NCBI RefSeq assembly: GCF_017742995.1
Contig: NZ_CP072425.1
Coordinates: 3,038,001 to 3,102,000, forward strand
Origin: Pseudoalteromonas viridis
GTDB taxonomy: Bacteria; Pseudomonadota; Gammaproteobacteria; Enterobacterales; Alteromonadaceae
Reading direction: 5' to 3'
DNA length: 64,000 bases
The notes under the pieces are model-generated. The model had not been told where the DNA came from. It searched no databases and saw nothing but the letters and a program-made list of their open reading frames with translations. This document shows positions 8,530 through 17,408 of the stretch, in pieces. The first letter of the stretch is position 1; each line of letters opens with the position of its first letter. The translations under genes were made by a program, and so were the position numbers.

Positions 8530-11500
8530 TTAGCTTTGCTGTAATGTCTTCGAGCCCGTTTCTGGCTTTTTAATGCGTTTGATGATGCGCTTGAGATCTT
8601 CCAGTGCCACATATTGGCAAGGGATTAAAATCAGGGTGATCACGGTCGCAAACAACACACCAAAAGCCAATGAAACGGCCATAGGAATAACAATTTGTGC
8701 CTGCAGGCTGGTTTCCAGCAGGATAGGGACCAGGCCGATAAAGGTGGTCAGTGAAGTCAACAAAATCGCTCTGAAACGTTTGCAGCCAGCTTCAACAACG
8801 GCCTCTTTAATGCTCAACCCTTGCTCTCGCGCTTTGTTGACAAAATCCACCATCACCAGCGAATCGTTAACGACCACGCCTGCAACCGCAATGATGCCAA
8901 AAAACGACAGGCTGCTCATGGTCATACCCAGCACCATGTGACCAAACACGGCACCGACTACACCAAAGGGGATCACGGACATGATCAGGATTGGTTGAGA
9001 ATATGAGCGCAACGGAATAGCCAGCAATGCAAAGATAATCATCAAAGACAAGGCGAAGTCACGAATTTGCTCGGCTACGCTGTCCATTTCTTCCTGAATC
9101 CGCCCGGCAACACTACTGCTTACGCCAGGGTAGCTTTGTAGTAAAGAAGGTAAGTATTCATCACGGATCTCCTCGGCAATCTTAAACGGCTCTGCCTGAT
9201 CTGTGTCTACCGACGCCCACACATTGATTGTCCGCTTAGCATTTTCGCGACGGATGCGGTTAACCCCTTCGACCAGGTTAATATCGGCGATTTCACCAAG
9301 CGGCACTTCAGCACCACTGGGCGTGATGATCCGCACAGCCTGAATATCACTGATGGTGTTGCGCTGCTCTTGTGGATAGCGGATCATGACTTTGATCTCT
9401 TCGCCGCGGCGCAGGATCCGTTGTGCTTCCAGGCCGTAATAACTAAAGTTGACCTGAGAGGCGACATCGGCCAGGGTCAGCCCCATGCTGTAAGCCAGTG
9501 GTTTAAGTTCTAGCTGCACTTCTTCGGTGCTCGATTGCATAGAGTCATTGACATCGCCCACACCGGCAATGGTACGTAGCTTTTCTTTAAGTTTACCTGC
9601 GACCTCTTGCAGTGCCTTTTTATCTTTGCCCTCAAGGCGGAAGCTAATATCACCATCATCCCGGCCACCATTCATGATGCTGTCCTGAATATTCAGGGAT
9701 TTTACGCCGGGCAGGGGTGGCATGTTTTCCCGCCATAGTGCGCTCAGTGCAAAAGTGTCTATCGGACGCTGATGGGGTTCAACCAGAATGGCCATGATCG
9801 ATGCGGTGGTTCTGCCACGTAAATTGACAGACAAGTCTTTGATCATCTTTGTGCCATACTGCGCTTCAATTTGTTTTTCAACATCGAGAATAACCTGCTC
9901 AACTTTTTTAGCTGTAGCCAGTGTTGCTGACTCGGAAGATGACAAGTTCATATCTATGGTGATGCGCGGGAAGTCGTGGGGGATTTTCGGGTTCGCCACA
10001 AACTTCACCAGGCCACCGGCAAACATGCCACCACTGATAATGATGATAGACAGGAAGCCAACGATTACAGTGTAACGGTAGTGAATACAGCGCTCAATAA
10101 AGGGGCGATACAGGTTTTCAATAAAGTTTTTCAGCGCACCATCAATCAAGGCTCTGGCACGGTGTAGCGGATTTTTAGGGTTATCCGGGCGGTCTTTCAT
10201 TGCTGCCAGGTGGGCAGGCAGGATCAGCTTAGATTCGACCAAAGAGAATAGCAGGCACAGAATAATGACCCCACCAATGGCTTTGGAGAATGCAGCTGCA
10301 GGACCGGTTGCAAACGTTTGAGGTAAAAATGCGGCCACTGTGGTGAGTACGCCAAAGGTGGCCGGAATAGCAACACGCTTAACGCCGCGTACCACATTGT
10401 CCAAGCTGTGGCCGTGTTTTTCTATTTCCGCGTGAGCGGATTCGCCAACCACAATGGCATCGTCGACCACAATGCCAAGCACGAGAATAAATGCAAACAG
10501 CGAGGCCAGGTTAATGGTGACATCCAGCATACCCATTGGCATAAACAAAAAGGCGCCAAGGAATGAGACTGGCAAACCCATCATGACCCAAAATGCTAAA
10601 CGCACTCTTAAAAACAACGCCAGCATCAGCATCACCAAAACGCCGCCCCAGGCCATGTTTTCTATCATCATATTGAGGCGACCTTCCAGGTAGTAGGTCA
10701 AGTCAATAAAGGGTTCCAGTTCGACGCCCTGAGGCAGCTGATTTGCTTTCTCGGCTAAGTAAGTTTTCATCACCTGAGCGACTTTAGTGATGTCCTGATC
10801 TTTGGATGCGCGTACCTCGAACACCAGCGAATTACGGCCGTTGTAGCGAGAATACAACAGGCCCTCTTCAAAGCCATCGGTGACAGTCGCAACATCGCCC
10901 AGTTTGATCTGAGCACCATCGGCGAGTGTCAACAGGGGCAGCTGTTCAAACTCATGGCCCCGATAGGCTTGGTTTTCGACCCGCATGGAAATATAGCCAT
11001 TGTCCGAGCGGATCTGGCCTGCCGACATATTGGCTGAGAAACTTTTAACTGCGTCCGAAATATCTCTGAATGTCAGACCATATTCGCGCAGCCTGTCAGG
11101 GCTTATCTCAATGCTGATCTCATAATTCAGGCCGCCGTTGAAGTCCACCAGATTGACGCCGGGCAGGGCGAGCATCTCATCGTGTATTTCATTTCCCAGT
11201 TGTTTCAGCTGGTGGAAGTTCATCTCGCCATTGAGTGATAAAAACATCACTTCTTGTTCAAACTTATCGCGACGGACTATTGGGCGTTCCATGCCAGCCG
11301 GAAAGGTAGAAATGGAGTCGACCTGCATTTTGACTTCGTCGAGCACTTCCTGCGGGTCGTACTTTTCTTCCACTTCAATCCAGGTTTGTGAGAAGCCACG
11401 GTTGGAGTAGGTGATCAGACGTTTGATCCCTTCCAGCCCTTCCATCGACTCTTCCACTTTAATGGTGATCCCTTCTTCGACCTCCTGGGGCGCGGCGCCA

Positions 11501-11673
11501 GGATATACCGCCTGAACACTCAGCCAGTTATTCTCGAACTGCGGAAACATCTGTTTGCGAATGGTAAAGGCGCTAAGCAAACCGCCCACCAGAATAAAAA
11601 TCATCAGCAGATTGGCCGCAACCGGGTTGCGGGCAAACCAGGCGATTAAGCCTTTTTCACGTGTGCCATCCAT
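8530..11673 (-). CDS. RND family efflux pump, inner-membrane transporter (AcrB-like)
   Basis: The 1047-residue protein has the standard hydrophobic-efflux RND layout. One helix near residue 20 and a large periplasmic porter loop (about 40-335) are followed by six helices to about 500. A second porter loop (about 560-850) and a final helix bundle complete it. The helix-4 segment GIVVDDAIVVGES carries the Asp pair of the proton relay. The C-terminal helix block (VVNDSLVMVDFVNKAREQG) matches the family. The GGAGGAG Shine-Dalgarno is strong. It follows the adaptor gene after 3 bases. No outer-membrane channel gene or local regulator is present, so the pump probably uses a TolC encoded elsewhere. 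Substrates are not predictable. Confidence 0.93.
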   Translation of the reverse strand: MDGTREKGLIAWFARNPVAANLLMIFILVGGLLSAFTIRKQMFPQFENNWLSVQAVYPGAAPQEVEEGITIKVEESMEGLEGIKRLITYSNRGFSQTWIEVEEKYDPQEVLDEVKMQVDSISTFPAGMERPIVRRDKFEQEVMFLSLNGEMNFHQLKQLGNEIHDEMLALPGVNLVDFNGGLNYEISIEISPDRLREYGLTFRDISDAVKSFSANMSAGQIRSDNGYISMRVENQAYRGHEFEQLPLLTLADGAQIKLGDVATVTDGFEEGLLYSRYNGRNSLVFEVRASKDQDITKVAQVMKTYLAEKANQLPQGVELEPFIDLTYYLEGRLNMMIENMAWGGVLVMLMLALFLRVRLAFWVMMGLPVSFLGAFLFMPMGMLDVTINLASLFAFILVLGIVVDDAIVVGESAHAEIEKHGHSLDNVVRGVKRVAIPATFGVLTTVAAFLPQTFATGPAAAFSKAIGGVIILCLLFSLVESKLILPAHLAAMKDRPDNPKNPLHRARALIDGALKNFIENLYRPFIERCIHYRYTVIVGFLSIIIISGGMFAGGLVKFVANPKIPHDFPRITIDMNLSSSESATLATAKKVEQVILDVEKQIEAQYGTKMIKDLSVNLRGRTTASIMAILVEPHQRPIDTFALSALWRENMPPLPGVKSLNIQDSIMNGGRDDGDISFRLEGKDKKALQEVAGKLKEKLRTIAGVGDVNDSMQSSTEEVQLELKPLAYSMGLTLADVASQVNFSYYGLEAQRILRRGEEIKVMIRYPQEQRNTISDIQAVRIITPSGAEVPLGEIADINLVEGVNRIRRENAKRTINVWASVDTDQAEPFKIAEEIRDEYLPSLLQSYPGVSSSVAGRIQEEMDSVAEQIRDFALSLMIIFALLAIPLRSYSQPILIMSVIPFGVVGAVFGHMVLGMTMSSLSFFGIIAVAGVVVNDSLVMVDFVNKAREQGLSIKEAVVEAGCKRFRAILLTSLTTFIGLVPILLETSLQAQIVIPMAVSLAFGVLFATVITLILIPCQYVALEDLKRIIKRIKKPETGSKTLQQS

Positions 11674-11676
11674 AGA

Positions 11677-12852
11677 TTACTCCTCCTTCAAAGCAAGTTG
11701 AGTGTCTGGGGCCAGTGCAGGCGCAGTATCCAGACGCAGCTGCATGCCTTGTGTTGGGTATTCCAGGGCAGAAGTAATAAGCTGTTCCCCGTCCATTAGC
11801 CCCTCTGTAGCCACGGCATATCCGTCTACTTCACGGATCACGGTCACAGGCTTAAAGGTGAGTTTTTGATTTTGGTCGAGCAGCGCCACCTGACCGTCGC
11901 GGATCAGGTGGCGGGGGATACGCATTGCATTGCTCACGGATATCCCTTCAATTTTTGCCGTCAGATAGGTACCAAAGCGCAACGGTTGAGCTTGATCCGC
12001 GTAGGGGGCTTCGACCTGAGCAACCAGGTAGGTCATCCGACTTTTGTTGTCGACAACCCCTTCGCTGCGCACAATCTTGCCTTGCCAGGTCACCGCTTGT
12101 CCCGCAACTTTGGCTGACAAAGAGACACTGGCTTGCAGGCCGTTGTTACGTAGATATCTTAGTTCGTGGTCCGCAACGGGCAGGCGGATCTCGGCAACCG
12201 AAGTTGCATTGAGTACACCCAGCGTACTGCCCGGGTTCACAACGCTGCCCAGGCTCAATGAGCGGCTGGTAATGATGGCATCATAAGGCGCCTTGATATA
12301 GGTGCGCTCCAGGTTGCGTTTTGCCCGTTTGACGCTGGCCTGTGCAGCTTTAAAGCGCGCCAGTTTCTCGGCCAGCTGGGGTTTACGCAGATAAAGCTCT
12401 GAGGGAATAGTTGACTGGGCATTGTCTTTGATCCGTTGCCATTCGGTTTTTGCAACATGCGCCTGTGCTTGTTCAATTTCCAGCGCTGAATGCGCCTGAG
12501 CCAGACTGGCCTCGGCTTCAATTAACGCCGCTTCATAATCATTGGGGTCAATGCGAGCCAATGTTTCCCCCTGGCTGACAAATCCGCCTTTCACAAACTT
12601 GTCTGACAGCGCAATGAGCTGGCCGCTGACCTGAGCGACTAACTCAGTGCTGTACTTAGGGGTGACGAGCCCGTAAGAGTCCACCATAAGTTGCATCGGC
12701 GCCATATCTACTGGTTGTACTTCAACCAAGGGATGAATGACTTTCTCAGGTTTTTCTTCGGGCGGTTGCTTCATTGCCGAAAATGCAAAAGCGGTGGCCA
12801 GGCCACCGAGTAGCACCGCAACGGGTAATAGAATTTGTTTTTTACTAGCCAC
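11677..12852 (-). CDS. RND efflux periplasmic adaptor (membrane-fusion protein)
   Basis: The 391-residue protein has an uncleaved signal or membrane anchor (residues 7-25). A lipoyl half-motif follows (LVAQVSGQLIALSDKFVKGGFVSQG split around residue 75), then a helical hairpin at about 110-180 and the second lipoyl half (YIKAPYDAIITSRSL). A beta-barrel and a membrane-proximal domain end the protein. This is the HlyD/AcrA-type adaptor that links the RND pump to an outer-membrane channel. The start codon is GTG at 12852-12850, with AAGGAA six bases upstream. It is the first gene of a two-gene operon with the pump. Confidence 0.9.
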   Translation of the reverse strand: MASKKQILLPVAVLLGGLATAFAFSAMKQPPEEKPEKVIHPLVEVQPVDMAPMQLMVDSYGLVTPKYSTELVAQVSGQLIALSDKFVKGGFVSQGETLARIDPNDYEAALIEAEASLAQAHSALEIEQAQAHVAKTEWQRIKDNAQSTIPSELYLRKPQLAEKLARFKAAQASVKRAKRNLERTYIKAPYDAIITSRSLSLGSVVNPGSTLGVLNATSVAEIRLPVADHELRYLRNNGLQASVSLSAKVAGQAVTWQGKIVRSEGVVDNKSRMTYLVAQVEAPYADQAQPLRFGTYLTAKIEGISVSNAMRIPRHLIRDGQVALLDQNQKLTFKPVTVIREVDGYAVATEGLMDGEQLITSALEYPTQGMQLRLDTAPALAPDTQLALKEE

Positions 12853-13075
12853 GAGTTATTCCTTCCATCAATAACGGTTGAATCGATTTTTCTAACCTGG
12901 TTAAGGATACGCGAACAGATGTGTCTAGGTGTTTTAATCGTTTCAAATAATGTAACAAGGCATTGCAATGATGTCTGAATACATACTTCATAGTGTTTTG
13001 GCATTAGTGTTTTCAGGCGTGTATTGGCGTATAATTGCCTGCTTTATTCACTAAAACCAAATTATGAAGGGTCAG

Positions 13076-13324
13076 ATGGAGTGTCGATTAGGCTGCGGCG
13101 CATGCTGCATAGCACCAAGTATCAGTTCGCCAATTCCGGGCATGCCGCAGGGCAAGCCTGCCGGTGAGCGCTGTATACAACTGGATGATGACAATCTGTG
13201 TAAGTTGTTTGGCGACCCTAGTCGGCCGAAAGTGTGTGGAGACTTTGTGCCCTGTGAGGATGTGTGTGGTTCAGACAATGAACATGCCATGTGGCTGATC
13301 ACAGAGCTTGAGCATTGCACTTAG
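13076..13324 (+). CDS. YkgJ-family cysteine cluster protein (YeiW-like)
   Basis: The 82-residue protein carries a dense Cys pattern: MECRLGCGACC at the N-terminus, then ERC, LC, KVC, PCEDVC and a final HC. The pattern matches the small UPF0153/YkgJ family (E. coli YeiW), thought to bind zinc or an iron-sulphur centre. The longer frame starts at 13064, but GAAGGG lies just before the ATG at 13076 and the family begins MECR, so 13076 is preferred. Its last 26 bases overlap the 3' end of the convergent map gene. Its biochemical role is not established. Confidence 0.8.
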   Translation: MECRLGCGACCIAPSISSPIPGMPQGKPAGERCIQLDDDNLCKLFGDPSRPKVCGDFVPCEDVCGSDNEHAMWLITELEHCT

Positions 13325-14123
13325 CTGGCAGCCCACACGCAGTGAATCCGGCCGCCTTTTCTTCTTCTCGCAGAGTTAAGACTTCGAACCCGCTTGGTGT
13401 GACCAAAATCGTATGTTCCGCCTGAGCGGACAATGTGCGATCCCGGGTAACCACGGTCCAGCCATCGTTGAGCGTTTTTACCCTGTGACTGCCCCGGTTG
13501 AGCATAGGCTCAATAGTAAAGGTCATGCCGGGTAAAAGTGTTAGTCCGGTACCCGCACGACCAAAATGTAAAACCTCGGGCGCTTCGTGCATTTGGGTGC
13601 CAATGCCATGACCACAATATTCCCGCACAACGCTCAACCCCTTTAGCCGGGCATAGTCTCCAATTGCCTGGCCAATATCTCCCAGCGTCGCGCCAGGCTT
13701 GATCTGAGCGATGCCGCGCCATAATGCGGTAATCGTGTCATCTACCAGTGCGCGTGCAGTCTTGCTGGCCTTAGGCATTACGTACATTTTACTGGAATCG
13801 GCAATGTAACCCTGATGTTTCAGGGTGATATCAATATTCAGAATGTCTTCGTCCGCAATGACACACCTGGCGTTGGGCATACCATGGCAGACCACTTCAT
13901 TAACGGAAGTGTTGATAGCGTAGGGGTATCCATATTGCCCTTTGCTGGCGGGCGTTGCACCCAGTACATCAACAATATAGTGCTCAACAAACTGGTCGAG
14001 TTGTAGGGTTGTGACGCCAGGTTTAACCTGCTCATCCAATGCCTTAAACACCTGGGCCAGTAGCGCACCAGAGTCCCGCATGCGCGCAATCGCGGCATTA
14101 TTTTTTATCGTGACCTGAGTCAA
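13299..14123 (-). CDS. map: Type I methionine aminopeptidase
   Basis: This enzyme removes the initiator methionine from nascent proteins. The metal ligands of the pita-bread fold are visible: the first Asp in DILNIDITL, the second in GYIADSSKM, His in CGHGIGTQMHEAPE, Glu in MTFTIEPM and Glu in LSAQAEHTIL. The longest frame starts at a GTG (14132) that is part of the Shine-Dalgarno AAGGAG itself. The TTG at 14123, eight bases after that AAGGAG, is therefore the better start (274 residues). The gene overlaps the end of the upstream ParD-like gene by 26 bases. This is probably a second Map, separate from the housekeeping rpsB-linked one, which cannot be checked here. Confidence 0.88.
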   Translation of the reverse strand: MTQVTIKNNAAIARMRDSGALLAQVFKALDEQVKPGVTTLQLDQFVEHYIVDVLGATPASKGQYGYPYAINTSVNEVVCHGMPNARCVIADEDILNIDITLKHQGYIADSSKMYVMPKASKTARALVDDTITALWRGIAQIKPGATLGDIGQAIGDYARLKGLSVVREYCGHGIGTQMHEAPEVLHFGRAGTGLTLLPGMTFTIEPMLNRGSHRVKTLNDGWTVVTRDRTLSAQAEHTILVTPSGFEVLTLREEEKAAGFTACGLPAKCNAQAL

Positions 14124-14310
14124 TGGTGTCACTCCTTGTGTGATTAAGTTGTTGTCTGATCAATTGCGCAAAGGTCATATCTGGATTCAGCTCGGCCAGT
14201 CGGCCCATTTTGATCCAAAATTCCGCTTGTGCATTGATTGAGCGCGACATGACCTGACTGGCCTGCCGAAGCTCCTCGTGTAATTCCTCTGAAATTTTAA
14301 CTATGCCCAT
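14098..14310 (-). CDS. ParD-like ribbon-helix-helix protein
   Basis: From the internal Met at 14310 the product is 70 residues (MGIVKISEELHEELRQASQVMSRSINAQAEFWIKMGRLAELNPDMTF and so on). That is the usual size of the ParD_like family (Pfam PF11903). A beta-strand (GIVKIS) followed by two helices is the classic ribbon-helix-helix DNA-binding layout of type II antitoxins. No toxin of the ParE/RelE type is adjacent; instead the gene overlaps a methionine aminopeptidase gene. The longer frame to 14382 lacks a plausible start. No strong Shine-Dalgarno is seen. An ATTAA-N7-TTAAT inverted repeat straddles the start (14309-14325) and might be an autoregulatory operator. Confidence 0.72.
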   Translation of the reverse strand: MGIVKISEELHEELRQASQVMSRSINAQAEFWIKMGRLAELNPDMTFAQLIRQQLNHTRSDTIDSGHDKK

Positions 14311-14489
14311 TAATATATGTTTAATATGCAAATCATATAGTGGTGTGTTGTTATGATCAAGGCCTTGGATTGCGCAAAGCACTATTTATGATAACAGGCG
14401 CGCACTGGTGCTCGTTTTGCAAAAAAGATCAGAAAATAGAGGGGCCCCGGGCAAGCCGACAAAAGTGGAGCAGATCATCTGATTTGGAT

Positions 14490-14640
14490 AAAAAACGCCC
14501 GACTCTGAGTGAGTCGGGCTTAGGGAAAGGCTCAATTCTGGAGCCATGCGCTAACTTAAAAACACCTTCTAATTACAAGGGAGAAGTAGAAAGTCATTTA
14601 AGTGTAGCTAAGGCTTCATAAAATTTACAAACATTTGAAA
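14490..14640 (-). ncRNA. Candidate small RNA upstream of parD-like/map
   Basis: The stretch 14311-14720 has no credible gene. On the minus strand it contains an AT-rich leader, a GGCTC/GAGCC hairpin at 14530-14546 and an excellent intrinsic terminator at 14497-14519. Either rsmF has a 200-nt 3' untranslated region, or an independent transcript of roughly 130-150 nt ends here. The only reading frame inside is 13 codons long. The boundaries are guesses and the promoter is not defined. Confidence 0.3.
14497..14519 (-). terminator. Strong intrinsic terminator, minus strand
   Basis: GCCCGACTC (14497-14505) pairs with GAGTCGGGC (14511-14519) around a TGAGT loop. It is followed on the minus strand by GTTTTTTAT. 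The nearest upstream gene, rsmF, ends 200 bases away. Confidence 0.85.
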
Positions 14641-14720
14641 TATTAATTATTCTATTAAAAACAATAGATTGCTTTCATATAAATGAATCGTCTTAAAATT
14701 ATCAAAACCTTTTGTTCAGG

Positions 14721-16166
14721 TTATACCCAAGTTATTAACTGACCATTTAGCACTAAGTCGCGGGGCAGCTTGTTTTTGATTTTGCCCTTCTGCCACTTGC
14801 CAAGCCCGACTGGTGCGTCACATAGTGTGAGTATTACCTCACCTTGTGCAGGACCAGGAGAATCGAGCCGAATGTCCTGCCCCTGAAAGTAAGCTTTTGC
14901 CTGAGTGGGATCCAATGCAAAAACATTGTTTGTGGCCAGATGGCCCAGGCAGGTTGCAAATTCATGCTCAAGTTTGACACCATTTTTGTGCGTTGTAGCG
15001 ACTTTGATGCCAATGCGAGAGTATTTAATTTTTTCCGCTAGCGCGTCCATATTTTGCGGAAAGAGCCATAACTCTTTATCTCTGCTCATCAGTTGTCCGG
15101 GCAGTGATGCTATCCCAAACAGTTGACGGATACTGGTCTCAAACGTTTGTAATTCTTTCCTGGAGCACGGAGAAAAGGGAAATTGTCCTTTCTTGGTCTT
15201 TTGCTGTGGATTTTCAACACTGCCGGTTTTTTTGAACTTGGCGATGAAAAAGCCTTCGCTGTCGTAGATTTGTGGCCAGACATGCAGGTAGCCTTGCGCC
15301 GTTGCGGCTCTATCTGCCTCAGGGAACAGATCATGGAGTGAAATGATCTCGACATCTCCCGGGAAGGCGTCGAGCAGGTGATCGCAGATCTGTTGGTTTT
15401 CTAGTGGAGTCAGGGTGCAAGTCGAGTACACCAGAGTACCGCCGGGTTTAAGGGCCATAAAAGCACTGTGGATCAGCGTTTTTTGTACTTCTGCAATGTC
15501 CTGATTGGATGCCAGCGACCAGTTTTTGAGCGCGTCTGGGTCTTTACGGACCGTCCCTTCGCCAGAGCAAGGGGCATCCAGTAAGATATGGTCAAAGCTT
15601 TCATACATATAGTCGCCAAACACCTGGCCATCAAAATGAGACAGGGCACAATTGGCCACGCCCATGCGTTTGAGATTAGCGGCCAGCGTTTTTAATCGGG
15701 AGGAGGATAACTCGTTGGCAACCAGAACCCCCTGATTATCCATTAAAGCGGCCAGCTGCGATGTTTTCGAGCCGGGCGCGGCAGCCATATCCAGCACCCG
15801 ATCTCCCGGAGTCAGCGAAGTGGCCAGCGCCATGGGAGGCAGCATGGAACTGGCTTCCTGCACATAGATACAACCGCTAAGGTGCAGCGCCGTGTTACCA
15901 ATAGGCAGGCTGGCTTCTTCGTCAGCCGGGCGGGTTAGCCAGTAGCCTTGCGCGCACCAGGGGATAGGCTCAATGTGCCAATTCAGCTTTGCTGCTTCAT
16001 CTTCAAACGCCTGTTGCGACATCTTCAGGGTATTGACGCGGACTGCGCGTCTCAGGCCGCTGCGACAGCTGGCAATAAAGTCGTCCATCGTCAGGTGCGC
16101 CGGAATGTAGCTGGCGACATCAGCAATAAATTCATCGGGAATATAGGTTTTGTTGTCCAAAGTCAT
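14721..16166 (-). CDS. rsmF: 16S rRNA m5C1407 methyltransferase
   Basis: The 481-residue protein is close to E. coli RsmF (YebU, 479). The N-terminal domain carries [11 protein letters not shown]. The SAM-binding region [17 protein letters not shown] is at about residue 118-135. Both Nol1/Nop2/Sun cysteines are present, in [15 protein letters not shown] and VYSTCTL. The C-terminal half contains the RsmF-specific PUA-like extension. It methylates C1407 in the decoding centre of 16S rRNA. The frame begins with a GTG four codons earlier, but the ATG at 16166 has AAGAG directly upstream and aligns with the family start. Confidence 0.93.
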   Translation of the reverse strand: MTLDNKTYIPDEFIADVASYIPAHLTMDDFIASCRSGLRRAVRVNTLKMSQQAFEDEAAKLNWHIEPIPWCAQGYWLTRPADEEASLPIGNTALHLSGCIYVQEASSMLPPMALATSLTPGDRVLDMAAAPGSKTSQLAALMDNQGVLVANELSSSRLKTLAANLKRMGVANCALSHFDGQVFGDYMYESFDHILLDAPCSGEGTVRKDPDALKNWSLASNQDIAEVQKTLIHSAFMALKPGGTLVYSTCTLTPLENQQICDHLLDAFPGDVEIISLHDLFPEADRAATAQGYLHVWPQIYDSEGFFIAKFKKTGSVENPQQKTKKGQFPFSPCSRKELQTFETSIRQLFGIASLPGQLMSRDKELWLFPQNMDALAEKIKYSRIGIKVATTHKNGVKLEHEFATCLGHLATNNVFALDPTQAKAYFQGQDIRLDSPGPAQGEVILTLCDAPVGLGKWQKGKIKNKLPRDLVLNGQLITWV

Positions 16167-16289
16167 TATCTCTTGCACTTTATCTGACTAGTTTACCACT
16201 AATTGACATCTCACGGGGATAGACTCACCCCAACAGTCTATATTCCATATAGTAACCGAAGACTGGCCCATTTGCCTTGAATATACGGA

Positions 16290-16319
16290 AAAACATATAT
16301 AACATATTTCGTATGTTTT
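16290..16319. promoter_or_regulatory. Inverted repeat in the promoter region of GAPDH-arsJ
   Basis: AAAACATA (16290-16297) and TATGTTTT (16312-16319) form a perfect 8-base dyad with a 14-base spacer, in an AT-rich stretch 70 bases before the GAPDH start. Position and symmetry fit an operator for a dimeric repressor. An ArsR-type regulator is an inference, since none is encoded nearby. Confidence 0.35.
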
Positions 16320-16391
16320 ATTCTGTGGTGCCAGCAACACCCTGAGCGCTGTCCGAGCAGATCCAGTGTAATTAACAAAAAGGCTATTTAT

Positions 16392-17405
16392 ATGACTATC
16401 AAAGTAGGTATTAATGGGTTCGGGCGTATGGGCAGATTAACCATGCGCGCACTTTGGCAAACGGCAGATATCGAAATCGTACACATCAATGATCCGGGTG
16501 GTGATGCCCATACACTGGCGCATCTGATGAACTTTGATTCAGTGCACGGCAAGTGGGAGTGGGAAGCCGAAGCCAGTGATGAAAACACTATGGTGATTGC
16601 GGACAAACGTATTGCTGTGACACAGCAAACGCGCACCGAAGCAATAGACTGGTCTGGCTGCGATTTAATCGTGGAAGCCAGTGGCAAGCTGAAAAGTAAA
16701 GAAAAGCTGGCAGGTTACTTTGAGCAAGGTGTCAAACAGGTTGTGGTCACAGCCCCGGTGAAAGAAGAGGGCGTGCTGAATGTGGTTATGGGCGTAAACC
16801 AGCAGCTGTTCGAGGCACAGTCACACCCAATTGTGACAGCTGCATCGTGTACGACGAACTGTCTGGCGCCGGTTGTCAAAGTATTGCAGGACAACATTGG
16901 CATCAAGCATGGGTCGATGACCACAATTCATGATATCACCAACACGCAGACCATCATTGATGCGCCTCATAAGGATCTGCGCAGAGCGCGCTCCTGTGGT
17001 ACCAGCTTAATCCCGACGACGACCGGCTCAGCAACTGCTATTACGCATATTTTCCCGGAACTCAAAGGCAAGCTCAATGGCCATGCCGTGCGCGTGCCAC
17101 TGACCAATGCGTCGATCACAGACTGTGTGTTTGAGGTCAATCGCGAAACCACAGTAGAAGAAATCAACAGCTGGATGGAGCAGGCGGCTCAGGGTGAGCT
17201 GGCCGGTATTCTGGGCTATGAAACCCGCCCTCTGGTGTCTGTTGACTATAAAACCGACCCTCGCAGCGCCATTGTGGATGCATTATCGACTATGGTGGTA
17301 AACGGCACTCAGGTTAAGTTGTACGTCTGGTATGACAACGAGTGGGGCTATGCGAATCGTACCGCTGACTTGGTGCGCTATGTGATTGCACAGCGCTGGG
17401 GGTAA
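16392..17405 (+). CDS. ArsJ-associated glyceraldehyde-3-phosphate dehydrogenase
   Basis: This 337-residue NAD-dependent GAPDH has the Rossmann start [10 protein letters not shown] and the catalytic Cys in [12 protein letters not shown]. The conserved ends DPRSAIVDA and [10 protein letters not shown] are also present. Its neighbour arsJ follows after 3 bases. This marks it as the arsenate-detoxifying form: with arsenate in place of phosphate it makes 1-arseno-3-phosphoglycerate, which ArsJ exports. The ordinary glycolytic gapA would not normally sit here. A dyad lies in the promoter region. An arsR gene, present in many such operons, is absent from the neighbourhood. Confidence 0.88.
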   Translation: MTIKVGINGFGRMGRLTMRALWQTADIEIVHINDPGGDAHTLAHLMNFDSVHGKWEWEAEASDENTMVIADKRIAVTQQTRTEAIDWSGCDLIVEASGKLKSKEKLAGYFEQGVKQVVVTAPVKEEGVLNVVMGVNQQLFEAQSHPIVTAASCTTNCLAPVVKVLQDNIGIKHGSMTTIHDITNTQTIIDAPHKDLRRARSCGTSLIPTTTGSATAITHIFPELKGKLNGHAVRVPLTNASITDCVFEVNRETTVEEINSWMEQAAQGELAGILGYETRPLVSVDYKTDPRSAIVDALSTMVVNGTQVKLYVWYDNEWGYANRTADLVRYVIAQRWG

Positions 17406-17408
17406 GGC

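Noticed and set aside
14570..14620. 13-codon minus-strand frame as a leader peptide
   Set aside because: There is no regulatory codon run and no attenuator linked to a downstream biosynthetic gene.
16392..17405. Housekeeping glycolytic gapA
   Set aside because: The 3-base junction to arsJ fits the arsenate-detoxification GAPDH better.
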